A stretch of DNA of 64,000 nt, taken from assembly GCA_963921935.1 (NCBI GenBank), contig OY998175.1, forward strand, positions 209,824,655 to 209,888,654, written 5' to 3'. This DNA is from Galeruca laticollis (Eukaryota; Arthropoda; Insecta; Coleoptera; Chrysomelidae). Positions within the stretch are counted from its first letter, which is position 1, and each line of letters begins with the position of its first letter. Position numbers and translations under genes: made by a program. This document shows, in pieces, positions 52,817 to 62,839 of this stretch. The notes under the pieces are model-generated. The model was not told the origin of the DNA. It did no database searches and saw only the letters and a list, made by a program, of their open reading frames with translations.

Positions 52817-54871
52817 ATGCCTAGATATAAACTAAAACGTGAGTCCTACAGAACAGCTAAATATAAGTCTGATGTAACGTTGGAAGTTTTGGATTTACCT
52901 AGTAAGGAAAATGTTTATTGTGATAATAACAATACTTTAATTAATACTTCCTTTAGCGATAGTAATTCAGATGAAAATACAGAAAATTATCAGGTTAATA
53001 GAAAAAATACAAAAGATTTATTAGTTCCTAATAATTTTTCATCAAGCTCAACATCAGATGAAATTGAGGAAGAAAATTTATCAAAATTGACAAAATCCGG
53101 AAGTAAAAGTTTAAATCAAGATTCCACAGAAACGTTTACACAATTCATATCAAAATGGGCAACTGATTTTAAAATACCTCATGTAGCAATAAATCCATTG
53201 TTATCATCTATAAACATTTATTTCAATACTAACTTGCCTTCTGATGCCATAACTCTTTTAAAAACCCCTAGGAATATACACGTTCAGTTTATTGAGCCTG
53301 GACAGTATTATCATTTTGGTGTTTCAGTGGCTATTACAAAGCTGTTGAATAAATATGATAATATAAACAGTTTGCAGAGTATTAAAATCAATATAAATGT
53401 TGATGGTCTACCAATAAGTAAGTCAAATAGTAGTCAGCTTTATCCTATTTTATGTAATTTGCTTGATAATGTTTCAGTAGTAGAAATGATTGGGTTATAT
53501 TATGGTTTAGATAAACCAAAAGATACCAATTCTCTTTTAGCTTCTTCAATAGATGAAATCGTTCATTTAATAAATAATGGTTTCTGTTTTGATGGAAAAA
53601 CTTATCCGTTTCAGTTGTGTGGTTTCATTTGTGATGCACCAGCTAAATCTTTTATTTGTTATATAAAAGGTCACACGGAATATAGTTCATGCACAAAGTG
53701 TTATGTTGTGGGCAGTTTTGTTAACAATCGAATTTGTTTTCCGCAAACTGATAATTTAAAGCTAAGATGTAATGAAGATTTTAGGAATAAAGTTGAGGAT
53801 CATCATTGTGGTGTGTCTTTGATTGAATCCATTCCAAAATTTGATTTCTTAAAAAATATTCCTCTTGACCCCATGCACTTAATTTACTTAGGAGTAATGA
53901 AAAAACTACTTTTGATATGGGTTGATGGTAAACCACCAAATAAACTACCTTTTGTTAAAATTGCAAAAATCTCAGAATTGTTAATTGAACAAAAAAAAAA
54001 TATTCCTTGTGAATTTGTTAGAAAACCTCGTACATTGCAGGAAGTTAAACGTTTTAAAGCCACAGAATTTCGACAGTTTTTGTGTTATACTGGCCCTCTG
54101 GTATTACGATCTGAATTGTCATATGATAAGTACCTAAATTTTTTATGTCTTCATGTGGCAACAACAATTTTATCTCATATGGAATATCTAAATAAATATG
54201 GAAATTATGCTAATGATCTTTTAAAATATTTCGTTCAATCGTTTATTACTCTTTATGGCAAACAGTATGCTTCCCATAACATTCATAATTTACTACATAT
54301 TTATGAAGATACAAAAAAATTTGTTGTTTTGGAACAATTTTCTGCATTTTCATTCGAAAATTACCTACAAAAATTGAAACGTTTAATTAGGAAAGGCGAT
54401 AAAGCATTGGCTCAAATAATAAAAAGGAAAAAAGAAGGAGATTGTTGTGAGACAATGACAAAAAAATATGATTTATATGAAGAAAAGCGTGCTTTTCCAA
54501 GACATCCACATGATAATGGACCTTTACTAAAAAAATTTGAGGGGTGTGAGCAGTTTACAGAAGTTTGTTTTGAGTCATGTACTTTGAAGCTTTCTGAACT
54601 AGGTAACAACTGTTGTTATTTTAATGATGGCAGTATTGTGCATATTAAAAACTTTATTAAAAAAGATGAAAATCTATTTGTTAACGGACAAAAGTATCAA
54701 ATGGTTGAAGACTATTATGTAAAACCCTGTAAATCATCTGATTTAAATATTTTTTTAGTCTCTGACCTAGGACAACTTAATGCATGGAACTTGAATAATT
54801 TTCAATTCAAATTTGTAAAAATGTCTTATAAAAATAAGTTTCTTGTAGTTCCCCTTCTTCATACAAGCTAA
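52817..54871 (+). CDS. Element B transposase (TNP2/DUF4218-like), 684 aa, intact
   Basis: Open from MPRYKLKRESYRTAKYKSD to TAA. Residues 1-110 are basic then serine/aspartate-rich. About 150-560 is the transposase: ININVDGLPISKSNSSQLYP (D about 195), FICDAPAKSFICYIKGH (D about 273), SSCTKCYVVGSFVNNRICFP, PLDPMHLIYLGVMKKLLLIW (about 350), RFKATEFRQFLCYTGPLVLR (about 418), SHNIHNLLHIYEDTKKF (about 493) and FSFENYLQKLKRLIRKGD. The arrangement parallels plant TNP2 plus DUF4218, i.e. a CACTA-type DDE transposase. Roughly half the residues match the element A protein by eye, so A and B are different subfamilies. Start chosen because similarity to A also begins there. Confidence 0.8.
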   Translation: MPRYKLKRESYRTAKYKSDVTLEVLDLPSKENVYCDNNNTLINTSFSDSNSDENTENYQVNRKNTKDLLVPNNFSSSSTSDEIEEENLSKLTKSGSKSLNQDSTETFTQFISKWATDFKIPHVAINPLLSSINIYFNTNLPSDAITLLKTPRNIHVQFIEPGQYYHFGVSVAITKLLNKYDNINSLQSIKININVDGLPISKSNSSQLYPILCNLLDNVSVVEMIGLYYGLDKPKDTNSLLASSIDEIVHLINNGFCFDGKTYPFQLCGFICDAPAKSFICYIKGHTEYSSCTKCYVVGSFVNNRICFPQTDNLKLRCNEDFRNKVEDHHCGVSLIESIPKFDFLKNIPLDPMHLIYLGVMKKLLLIWVDGKPPNKLPFVKIAKISELLIEQKKNIPCEFVRKPRTLQEVKRFKATEFRQFLCYTGPLVLRSELSYDKYLNFLCLHVATTILSHMEYLNKYGNYANDLLKYFVQSFITLYGKQYASHNIHNLLHIYEDTKKFVVLEQFSAFSFENYLQKLKRLIRKGDKALAQIIKRKKEGDCCETMTKKYDLYEEKRAFPRHPHDNGPLLKKFEGCEQFTEVCFESCTLKLSELGNNCCYFNDGSIVHIKNFIKKDENLFVNGQKYQMVEDYYVKPCKSSDLNIFLVSDLGQLNAWNLNNFQFKFVKMSYKNKFLVVPLLHTS

Positions 54872-55515
54872 ACTTTTTTGTTTTTAATTATACTTAACTT
54901 TTAACAAGCCACACCATAAATGAAACATTTTTCTAATCCATTACCAGAAAATTTTATTCTGGAAAAAAGTTTGTTTGATACATAAAATTAAAATAGGGAT
55001 TTTTGAAATTATAAATTTCCAAATAGTTGTGTACCTAAAGTGGGTACAAAACTAGGAATTTGAATTAATAGTAAAATACACTTATTTTCTATGTTAAAAA
55101 AGTTGCATGCACAGTTTAGAACTAAAAATATATTTAGATTTGAAATCAGAACAATCAATGCAATGATATACTTTTTTCCATTTATTTATCGTTTTCCTCA
55201 AAATTCTTATTTTGTGTTATCCCTTGTACATCATTTCATAAAAAAAATTCCTATTTTGTACACCTTTTGAAAATCCGAAATTTTGGCTATTTCAATTAAA
55301 ATTTTATGTGTAATACACCAATTTTTATCAAGTATAAAAGTTGACAAATGGGTAATGACAATTTTTCCAAGGTTAAAATTGCGTTTTTATTATTGGTGCT
55401 AGTCAACCTAATGTTCTATCCAAACCAATTTATTTTGGCCGGATTTTAGATTACTTTTTAAATTAAACCTATTAAAATATTTTTTTAACAACTTTTTTAC
55501 TTAACAAAGTTATAA
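54872..55515. other. Spacer between element B genes
   Basis: 640 bases, AT-rich, no frame. Presumed terminator of the transposase gene and promoter of the DUF4806 gene. Confidence 0.4.
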
Positions 55516-57141
55516 ATGGAAAACTTGTGGGCAGTAATAAAATTCCCAGATGAAGATGATGCTGTTGCGGCTGTACCCACATCTTGGTTAAAAGGAGATA
55601 GATGTTACTGGCCTCCTTGGAGTCAGGATAAAGTCACCAAAGCCATTAAAAATTGTACCCCTCCAGAGGACACTTGGCAAACCCATCAGTTTTTACAAAT
55701 GAGGAACAATATATTTGGTATGACTTTTTCTTATTTTTTATGTTATTGTAAATTGGTAAAATTATACTTTTCTTTGTAAATGTTCAGAAAGTTATGACAC
55801 AGCTATAAAAAAAGTTGAGAAGGCCACTACAATCAGCGATTTGGACTCCCAAAATGAACTGAGCTCAGCAGAAATAAGGAATGAAGGTTCTAGAAGAAGA
55901 AGAGTTGTGAAGACAAAACTAACAAAATTTGCTTCATTTGAATTGACGGAAAATAGTGATGATGAAACAAGCCATAATTTGCCAGAACCGCCTAAGTTAA
56001 ATGGTATGTTTTGTAGGTAAAAATTAGAAATTAGAAGAAAATTAGATTTTAGTAGTTAAGTTGTTTGGTAGATTATGACAGAACTAGCTATTATTGTGAC
56101 AGTGTTTTTATCAATAAATGTTATTAGGTAGTAAAAACAGAAAAGGCAACCAAAATGTTAATGAAATAGAAAAAATAAGTATGGTGATGTCTTCAATTCC
56201 TTCAGATGGTTCTTCAACCTCTAGTGCCAGAGATGATGGGAATAATGCAGTTAATGGTACATCTACCTCTCCAGAGCTGCTTAAAATAATTGGTAGTAAT
56301 AGTAATATTATATAAATGTATGATGTATATTTATTTGTATTGTATGTTGCAGAGTACCTAATAAAAATCATCAGGAAACAAAATATAATTCAAAGTACAA
56401 TAACAGATATAGCGGAAGATGTTAACCAGTTGAAAAATCAAATCAATCGGAAAGTTGAACATCTTGAGGAAACTAGAGAGTCGATTTTTATGCTGTTAAA
56501 GCTGCCAGTTGAGTCGCAAATAGAACTTGACGAGCTTGAGCACTATCTAAGTACAGAAGCACAATTAAAGAATGCTGTAAGTGCAATAAAAAAGACAGTT
56601 TTATTATTTAGTTACCTATAAAATAAAATGTTCATGAAATTAATTTCATATGCTTGATTTTTAAAATATTTTTATTTATCTCTCATCTGGTTTTAAGGTA
56701 AAAGAAATAAGTTCTTCTGGAGGCAAAGATGTGTATGAGTTGATTTACAGAGCCACAGGCAAGCTGATTACAAATGGGTTCGCTGCTGGCTTCAGTTATT
56801 TGGGACGCCAAAAGAAGCAGAAGTTTTCCTGTTTGAAAATTAATAGACTATTAATTGGTAAGAAATAAAAACCTAATCTTTTTATTTTGATTTTTTCAGT
56901 GACCCATTATTGTTGTGTAGTAAATATTTAACTTTGTCAGATTTAATAACATGTTCATCTCCTACCATTCATATGTACAACATGCCCTATAGCTGTATTA
57001 AAAGACACCCACAGAATAAAACTGATGTTTTTAGATTCTGCTGTGAAAACGTTTGAATGCACTGAAAAGGATGCTGAGTTAGCAATATCTAAGTGGCTGA
57101 GAAGATGTGCTGAGAGAGCCAAAAAGGAGAAGCAACCATAG
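55516..57141 (+). CDS. Element B DUF4806 protein, 6 exons, 357 aa, intact
   Basis: Exons 55,516-55,717, 55,788-56,003, 56,128-56,292, 56,353-56,576, 56,698-56,857 and 57,035-57,141 sum to 1074 bases and keep one frame; every intron is GT...AG (60-180 bases). Exon 1: MENLWAVIKFPDEDDAVAAV and RCYWPPWSQDKV, an N-terminal module shared with element A. Exons 2-3 are a charged, arginine-rich linker (SRRRRVVKT). Exon 4 is a probable coiled coil (DIAEDVNQLKNQINRKVEHL). Exon 5 is the DUF4806 core: SGGKDVYELIYRATGKLITN and GFSYLGRQKKQKFSCLKIN. The C-terminus is basic. No known catalytic motif, so a DNA-binding or complex-forming role is plausible but unproven. Confidence 0.8.
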
Positions 57142-57589
57142 TTATTTATCTTTATCTATTTTCTTTAGATGATTGAGAAATGTACTCGTATAACCATTTA
57201 TTTTCAAGTTTGGCTGTGTATTTTTTATTTTAAGACATGAAATACATTTTTTATTCTTTTTTATTTGCGTTTATTTCAAATTTGTTAAGGTATGGTCAGT
57301 TCCTTTATAGAAAGAAAAGGAATTTAAGCTGTACATAACAGCTTACAAAGCAGACAAAGCAAACTTTGTAAAAAACAATTTTTTAAATTGATTTGTGACA
57401 AAATAACAATCTAGTTTTAGCAATATGTATCAAAAATATTAGAAGTCCTCCAAACAAATCATTTTTAAAGTAACATATACCTTCGTTATTTAAGAATTTA
57501 TAGTTTACAGTTATTCATATTTGTGCAACTTCATACTTTTAAGCAAAGGTGATTCTACAGTTTTTCGGTGACAAAAATTAGCTACAGCT
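57142..57589. other. Element B 3' region, no gene
   Basis: Poly-A-like signals after the DUF4806 gene; no frame. Confidence 0.4.
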
Positions 57590-57859
57590 GCGGACGTCCA
57601 TTATTGGACAATCTATGAATGTCCGTCAATGGACAATCTATGAATGTCCGTCAATGGACAATCTATGGATGTCCGTCAATGGACAATCTATGGATGTCCG
57701 TCAATGGACAATCTATGGATGTCCAGAGTTGTGGCATCGGGACTCTGAATGGATGTCCACTGGACGTCCATAGAGAAAAAATGGACATCCTATGGACATA
57801 CAGCTGTCCATAGACGTACGTCCATCGGACATCCATAGTATCACTTTGTGCTATTTGGG
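57590..57859. repeat. Element B right subterminal array
   Basis: Five near-identical 30-base units (GTCCGTCAATGGACAATCTATG) from 57,616 to about 57,725, then palindromic GGACGTCCAT and TGGACATCC motifs up to the terminus. Confidence 0.85.
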
Positions 57860-57916
57860 TTATGTCCAATGTGGATATTCATTGGACATCCATTGTATGT
57901 TCATGTGTTATCTGGG

Positions 57917-58232
57917 GATGTGCGCAATAGTTTGTAACGCACATCAAGTTATTCGAGAAGGGAAAGGGCGAATCCAATGATATATTCCCTTCCCCTTCTT
58001 GAATAACTTAATATCCAATACTTTGTAACGCACATTAAGTTACTCAAGAAGGGAAAGGGTGAATCCAATGATTATATTCCCTTCCCCTTCTTGAATAACT
58101 TAATATCCTATACTTTGTAACGCACATTAAGTTACTTAAGAAGGGAAAGGGTGGATCCAATGGTTATATTCCCTTCCTCTTCTTATATAACTTAATATCC
58201 AATACTTTGTAACGCAAATTAGTTACCATGGC
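57917..58232 (+). repeat. 92-bp hairpin satellite, right block
   Basis: Unit starts at 57,931, 58,022, 58,114 and 58,206 (period 91-92). Each has complementary arms around GTGAATCCAATGATTAT. Same array as 44,780-44,980, split by element A. Confidence 0.9.
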
Positions 58233-58289
58233 TACCAAAATATACCTTATACAGAAATAACATACCCCCTTAAATTTTTTTATGGCATT

Positions 58290-58600
58290 TTCACGTTATA
58301 AGAGTTTTTTTATGAATCCCACTTGCCCATTTGGGAAATTTTGGGATTTATTCATCTGTGGGTCAAGCTATTGCGAATGCAAAACGAGCTAAGACTCGCG
58401 CAACATACTTTGTGGATTGGGCCAATTTTTTCAGAGACGTAGTCTTTGACGCATTTATAACCAAGGCAACGAAAACTGGAGGACCTTGTCAAATGTGAAA
58501 GAGATGTATACTCCTTATTTTTGTTATGCTTATTGTTTTATTATATTTTCAGAGTGGAGATTGACGTCTATTTACTTGAAAAATAAAAGAAAACGCCGAT
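58290..58600 (+). pseudogene. Merlin/ISXO2-like transposase, middle exons
   Basis: One frame gives EFFYESHLPIWEILGFIHLW and LRLAQHT; after a shift near 58,410 the next gives FVDWANFFRDVVFDAF and KTGGPCQ. Splicing the GT at 58,495 to the AG at 58,551-58,552 yields QIVEID, the first catalytic D of Merlin transposases ('GGPG.IVEIDES'). The frame then decays. This is the continuation of the exon at 41,892, 16 kb upstream. Confidence 0.7.
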
Positions 58601-58800
58601 TAGTCGTAAAATTATTTTTTGTTGGGGGAGGGGGGTATTTTTTTCTTTTTTATGTTTATAGTCTATTTAATTACGAAATCAAAAAAATATAAAAAAAGCC
58701 GACAATTATTGGAGGGGAGGAAATTTTTATAAGACCGCCGTTTTTTTTCCATTTTTATGTTCAGGAGGCTTATTTAGTTACGAATAACAAAAAAAATCGA
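58590..58800 (+). repeat. Two diverged ~105-bp tandem units
   Basis: GCCGATTAGTCG... and GCCGACAATTATT... each run through a G-rich tract to TTTATGTT..A......TATTTA.TTACGAA. Lies between the Merlin remnant and the resumed copia frame. Confidence 0.55.
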
Positions 58801-59345
58801 AGAATGGCAAATGCCCGTAAGCTGCATTCATTCCGAATTAAATGTTTGCGAAGTGATAATGGAACAGAGTATACGAACAAGAATTTTGAGACGTTTCTAA
58901 AGAAATATGGAATTCGTCATCAAACTTCTTGTCCATACACTCCTCAGCAAAATGGTGTTGCTGAGAGGATGAATAGGTGTTTAGTACAAAAGACCAGATG
59001 TATACTCTTTGAGGCTAACTTAGGGCTGAGGCTATGAACACGGTTATTTACCTAAAAAATAGGGTTCCTACAGCGGCTGTAAAAGATTGTGTACCCGTAG
59101 AAAAGTGGACAGGAAAGAAAATTGAACTGGCCGTTTTTGGTAGCATAGCTCAGGTTCATATCCCGAATTAGAAGAGAAGAAAACGTGATCCTAAGTCGGC
59201 AGACTACAGATTGGTAGGCTACTGTGAAGATTCAAAAGGATATCGCCTACTAAATGTTGCAAATCCAACAAAAATTGTTAAATCTAAAAATGTTGTTTTT
59301 CTAGAAAATATAAAAACAAATAATAAGTTCAGAAAGTATAGATCA
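58800..59345 (+). pseudogene. copia integrase, C-terminal part
   Basis: Resumes at IKCLRSDNGTEYTNKNFETF (second catalytic D), then CPYTPQQNGVAERMNRCLVQ (catalytic E region). A shift at about 59,030 leads to NTVIYLKNRVPTAAVKDCVP and YWTGKK-like residues, here VEKWTGKKIELAVFG. Some 30-40 residues between this and the part ending at 41,591 are missing. Confidence 0.85.
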
Positions 59346-61125
59346 AGAAGAAAATTTAATAAGTAATGAAGAAGAAAAAAACAAAGTTGGATATTTAATA
59401 AAAATATTAAAACACAAGAAAGTATAGATCAAAAAAATGACCTAATGGAAAGTGGAATTTCAGAAGAATCTACGACTCTAGGTTAATCTTCAAGCCAAGA
59501 AGATCAATTTGAGGAAAGAAGATATAATTTAAGACCACGGAAGCCAAAAGATTCTGAAAATAATCAGCTTCTTTTTAATGTTTTAGTAGATGCTAATTCA
59601 GATCCACAAGATTTAAATGATGCTTTTTCAAGATCTGACAAAGAACATTGGAAATCAGCGATCAAGGAAGAATTAGATGCAATGAGAGATAATGGAACAT
59701 GGAAACTAATAGATCGTCCACAAAGAAAAATCGTTGTAAGAAGTAAATGGGTTTTTAAAATCAAAACGGGGACAGATGGATCAATTCAAAGATATAAGAC
59801 CAGGCTGGTAGCAAAAGAGTTCTCTCAGATATATGGAGAAGACTATTTCGAAATTTTTGCACCAGCTGTAAGATTGTCTTCAATTCGTTTACTTTTTGGG
59901 CTCGCTGTGGAATTAAATCTGGAGACTGATCATATAGACATTACAACTGCTTTTCTAAATGGTGATTTGTCAGAAGGTATATATATATGGAACAACCTCC
60001 TGAATATGAAATTCATGGAAACAAAGTATGCAAATTGAAGAAGGCCATATATGGTTTGAAGCAATCTGCCCGTTCGAGGAATCAGAAGATTCATTCATAT
60101 CTTTCGAATATTAATTTTGAAAGATCAAAATTTTACTCATGTGGCTACTACAAGAAGAGGGGCAATGATATGATTTTTATAGGTCTTTTGTAGACGATTT
60201 ATATATTTTTACAAATAATGAAGAAATGACAAGACAACTGAAGAAGGATATTGAAGATAAATTCAAAATGAAAGATTTGGGAGAAGCTAAAGAATGTTTA
60301 GGTATGAAAATGACTAGAAACAGTGAACAGAAAACGATTTCTCTAGATCAAAAGAAATATGTAAAAGTATTATTAAAATGTTTTGGTATGGAGAACTGCA
60401 AAGAACTAGGAACTCCATTGGAATCAAAACTAAAGCTAGAAAAAAGGATTGGAAATATGGATAATAACTACCAGTATCAAGAGCTTATTGGAGCCCTAAT
60501 GTACTTATCGATATATACTAGTCCCGATATATCGTTTGCAGTCAGTTATTGCAGCCAATTCAATAACTGTTCAGTGAACAGTACTGGAATACTGGAAGAG
60601 ATTACTAAGATATCTGAAAGGTACCATTGATGTTTCAGAAAGTGTTCTAGAGAGCTTGTAGCTTATGCTGATGCAGATTGGGGCAGCTGCACAGATGACC
60701 GCCATTCATATACAGGCTATGTGATTAAATTTGCTGATGCTGCTGTAAGTTGGCAAGCCCGCAAACAAAAAAGTGTGGCGCTCAGTACTACAGAAGCGGA
60801 GTATATAGCGCTATGTGAAGCTGCAAAAGAATGTGTATTCATTTGTGGGCGATACAGGGAACTGTATCAAGATTATGGACTTGTAATACTATACAATGAT
60901 AATCGAGGAGCAAATTTATTAGTTTATAACCTTGTATTCTACAAAAGAACAAAGCACATTTCTCTAAAATATCATTATGTGAGGGAACTAGCTGAAAATA
61001 ACGAAATAATCATAAAATATTTATGCACAGAAGAAATGCCTGCAGATGTGTTAACTAAAACGTTGTATAAGCCAAAGCATAATTTCTGTATTAAGTATTT
61101 TGGTGTTTTAAGACCTGAAATTTAA
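59346..61125 (+). pseudogene. copia reverse transcriptase and RNase H
   Basis: RT: HWKSAIKEELDAMRDNGTWK, VVRSKWVFKIKTGTDGSIQR, TDHIDITTAFLNGDLSEGIY (first D of the copia RT), a shift at about 59,985, KKAIYGLKQSARSR, then FVDDLYIFTNNEEM (the VDD box). Next DLGEAKECLGMKM, and RNase H: ELVAYADADWGSCTDDRHSY, ALSTTEAEYIALCEA and NRGANLLVYN, ending in TKHISLKYHYVREL and the stop at 61,123. At least four frameshifts or stops; inactive. Confidence 0.9.
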
Positions 61126-61171
61126 TTTCCGGTTATTTTCAGTTTTTTATTCTTATTTTCTTAGCTACTAG

Positions 61172-61183
61172 ATTCAGTGAGGG
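61172..61183 (+). promoter_or_regulatory. copia polypurine-like tract
   Basis: GTGAGGG directly before the 3' LTR. Short and imperfect for a plus-strand primer. Confidence 0.45.
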
Positions 61184-61402
61184 TGTTGAAGCTTTAGGAA
61201 AATATATGAATCTACTGACTAAGGTGATCATTATATTTTGTTTATGTTGTTATGATATCGTTAATGTCAGAAATAATGAAATAATTGTCAATGTACGAAT
61301 GTACCGTTTATTAATATAACTAAAAGGGTTTATAGTACATCTCTGCCTTTTCGTTCTGCTGTACTATCAACAGATATATCCAGAATACCGCTAACTCTAA
61401 CA
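61184..61402 (+). repeat. copia 3' LTR (219 bp)
   Basis: TGTTGAAGCTTTAGG ... CTAACTCTAACA, followed by ATTTG. Confidence 0.95.
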
Positions 61403-61407
61403 ATTTG

Positions 61408-62839
61408 GAAGGTATTAGCATTATAAAAATAATTGTTTGAACTGTGTTACAAAAATCTTGTCGGCCAGTGTTATGAAACCAAACGACGCAACAGCTACTT
61501 TAAAGTTCAATTCATTATGAAATCGACCGTAAGCAGTCCCTTTGAGTTCTTATAGTTATTTAGGATATAAGTGATTCTTTATTGAACGAACTGGCGTTTA
61601 AAACTTAAAGAGAGGAACCACCGAGTGTTTCAAAGCCAGAAGTACAATAAAGAAGAATCACTTTTTACACGTATGTCTTACAAAATTTTATCTTCAATCG
61701 TGCAGAAATTCCCAAAAAAGTTGATCTTATCAGTAATATTTTTCAAACGTCATTTATGCTACTGCTACTTATTCCATGAATAAAATTAAAAATAGTTTAT
61801 CCAGAGTGTCTGCACGAAACTTAGCAGCCGGTCGCCATTATTATTCGTGGACAAAAGTTATGTGTGAGTGTCACATTGTTAGTAATCGCAAAAAGCTCTG
61901 TTATAGTGATAGTAATGATATTCAAAACATTACTAGCGATGTAGAAGAGACCGCGATAATGGCAATGAAATCGTTATTTCTGTTTTCTTTCCAATATAAA
62001 AACCCCCCGTATAAATCGTCCCTAATGGCTTACACTATCATTTGACATCATTAAGCTTAAACTAAAAGTGAGGGGGAGTATTCTTCAGGTTAATTACATA
62101 GTCTAATTATATAGTATTTTGTTCACAAAAAAATCTACAGGATACTCGACCAGACAATTTACGTTATCAGCTTGTTGTATCTTAATTTGTTTGTAGTTAA
62201 CTCAGAAAACTCACAACGTAAAAGGTATAATTATAAAAATGTCACCGTTTTTAGATACCGATACGTATCGTGATAGTTTGTACAATCACAAACAGGCAGA
62301 TACGGCTTTACCTTTTATGAATATGAATATTTTGAAAACAAATTTTTCACCTATGTTGTAGATTAACTTATGCTTGACCTTTGTGAAATTCAATAGGCTT
62401 TAAACGCATACAAAATACTACTTCATGTTCAAATATGTCCAGCTACGTTAATATCAAAATGATTAAGACATTATTACACTTTGCGGTAAAAAATCGGACT
62501 CATTCCAAAATAGGCCTGACAAAACGATCTTAAACTTATCATTTGTTGTCTTTGTGTTATTATTGTATTTGATATGTATTTTTTTGAAGTGAAACTATTT
62601 ATGTGACACTTTTGGCATGAGGGCTAACAAATATGTAGAATAAGGTAGCTACGTATGAGACAATCTTAAAATAAACAAGCTCCCAAACAACTTAGTATGA
62701 ACGTTTGAAATTATTTAGGCGTAAAATGTAGCATCCTTTTATTGGAGACACTTCAATAGTTGATTTACAAAACCACGTTAGTAAATCAGGTAGAGGTAAG
62801 ACTATGTAGTATTTTAGCAATATAGTAGTAATATTTCAA
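61408..62839. other. No gene seen (1.4 kb)
   Basis: Contains a 94-base inverted repeat (AGTGATTCTTTATT at 61,569, inverted AATAAAGAAGAATCACT at 61,646). The 89-residue frame at 61,776-62,045 is unlike any family I recognise and may be chance. Confidence 0.45.

Larger units (their letters stand above)
51058..57859 (+). mobile_element. Element B: intact two-gene CACTA-like transposon nested in A
   Basis: Left end CCCAGATAGCACCGG at 51,058; right end inverted CCCAAATAGCACAAAG at 57,859. TT flanks both sides (51,056-51,057 and 57,860-57,861), a 2-bp duplication. 6.8 kb with subterminal arrays, an open 684-residue transposase and an in-frame six-exon DUF4806 gene. A 0.39-kb inverted-repeat element sits in the 5' region. 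All parts needed for movement appear to be present. Confidence 0.8.
44981..57916 (+). mobile_element. Element A: two-gene CACTA-like DNA transposon (hosts B)
   Basis: Left end CCCAGTAAACACAGGATATC at 44,981; right end, inverted, CCCAGATAACACATGA at 57,916-57,901. Both sides carry GA (44,979-44,980 and 57,917-57,918), a 2-bp target duplication, and both sides are the same satellite. Without element B it is about 6.1 kb: left subterminal array, transposase gene (stops), DUF4806 gene (one frameshift), right subterminal array. The superfamily is inferred from the transposase; the ends are not the canonical CACTA. Confidence 0.75.
39951..61402 (+). mobile_element. copia LTR retrotransposon expanded by nested insertions
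   Basis: Bounded by two LTRs and a perfect 5-bp duplication, ATTTG at 39,946-39,950 and 61,403-61,407. The coding order gag, protease, integrase, RT, RNase H is intact but the integrase is interrupted from about 41,591 to 58,795 by other elements. Without that insert the element is about 4.2 kb. Confidence 0.95.

Noticed and set aside
57600..57730. 30-bp repeats as a CRISPR array or minisatellite gene
   Set aside because: They are variants of the GTCC/GGAC motif near a transposon end and show no spacer variation; small open frames through them are chance.
44981..57916. Polinton/Maverick-type large element
   Set aside because: No polymerase B, integrase, ATPase or capsid genes, no long TIRs, and the target duplication is 2 bp not 6 bp.
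57917..58232. Regular ~92-bp repeats resembling a CRISPR array
   Set aside because: The whole unit repeats, with no unique spacers, in an obviously eukaryotic TE-rich context; it is a satellite.
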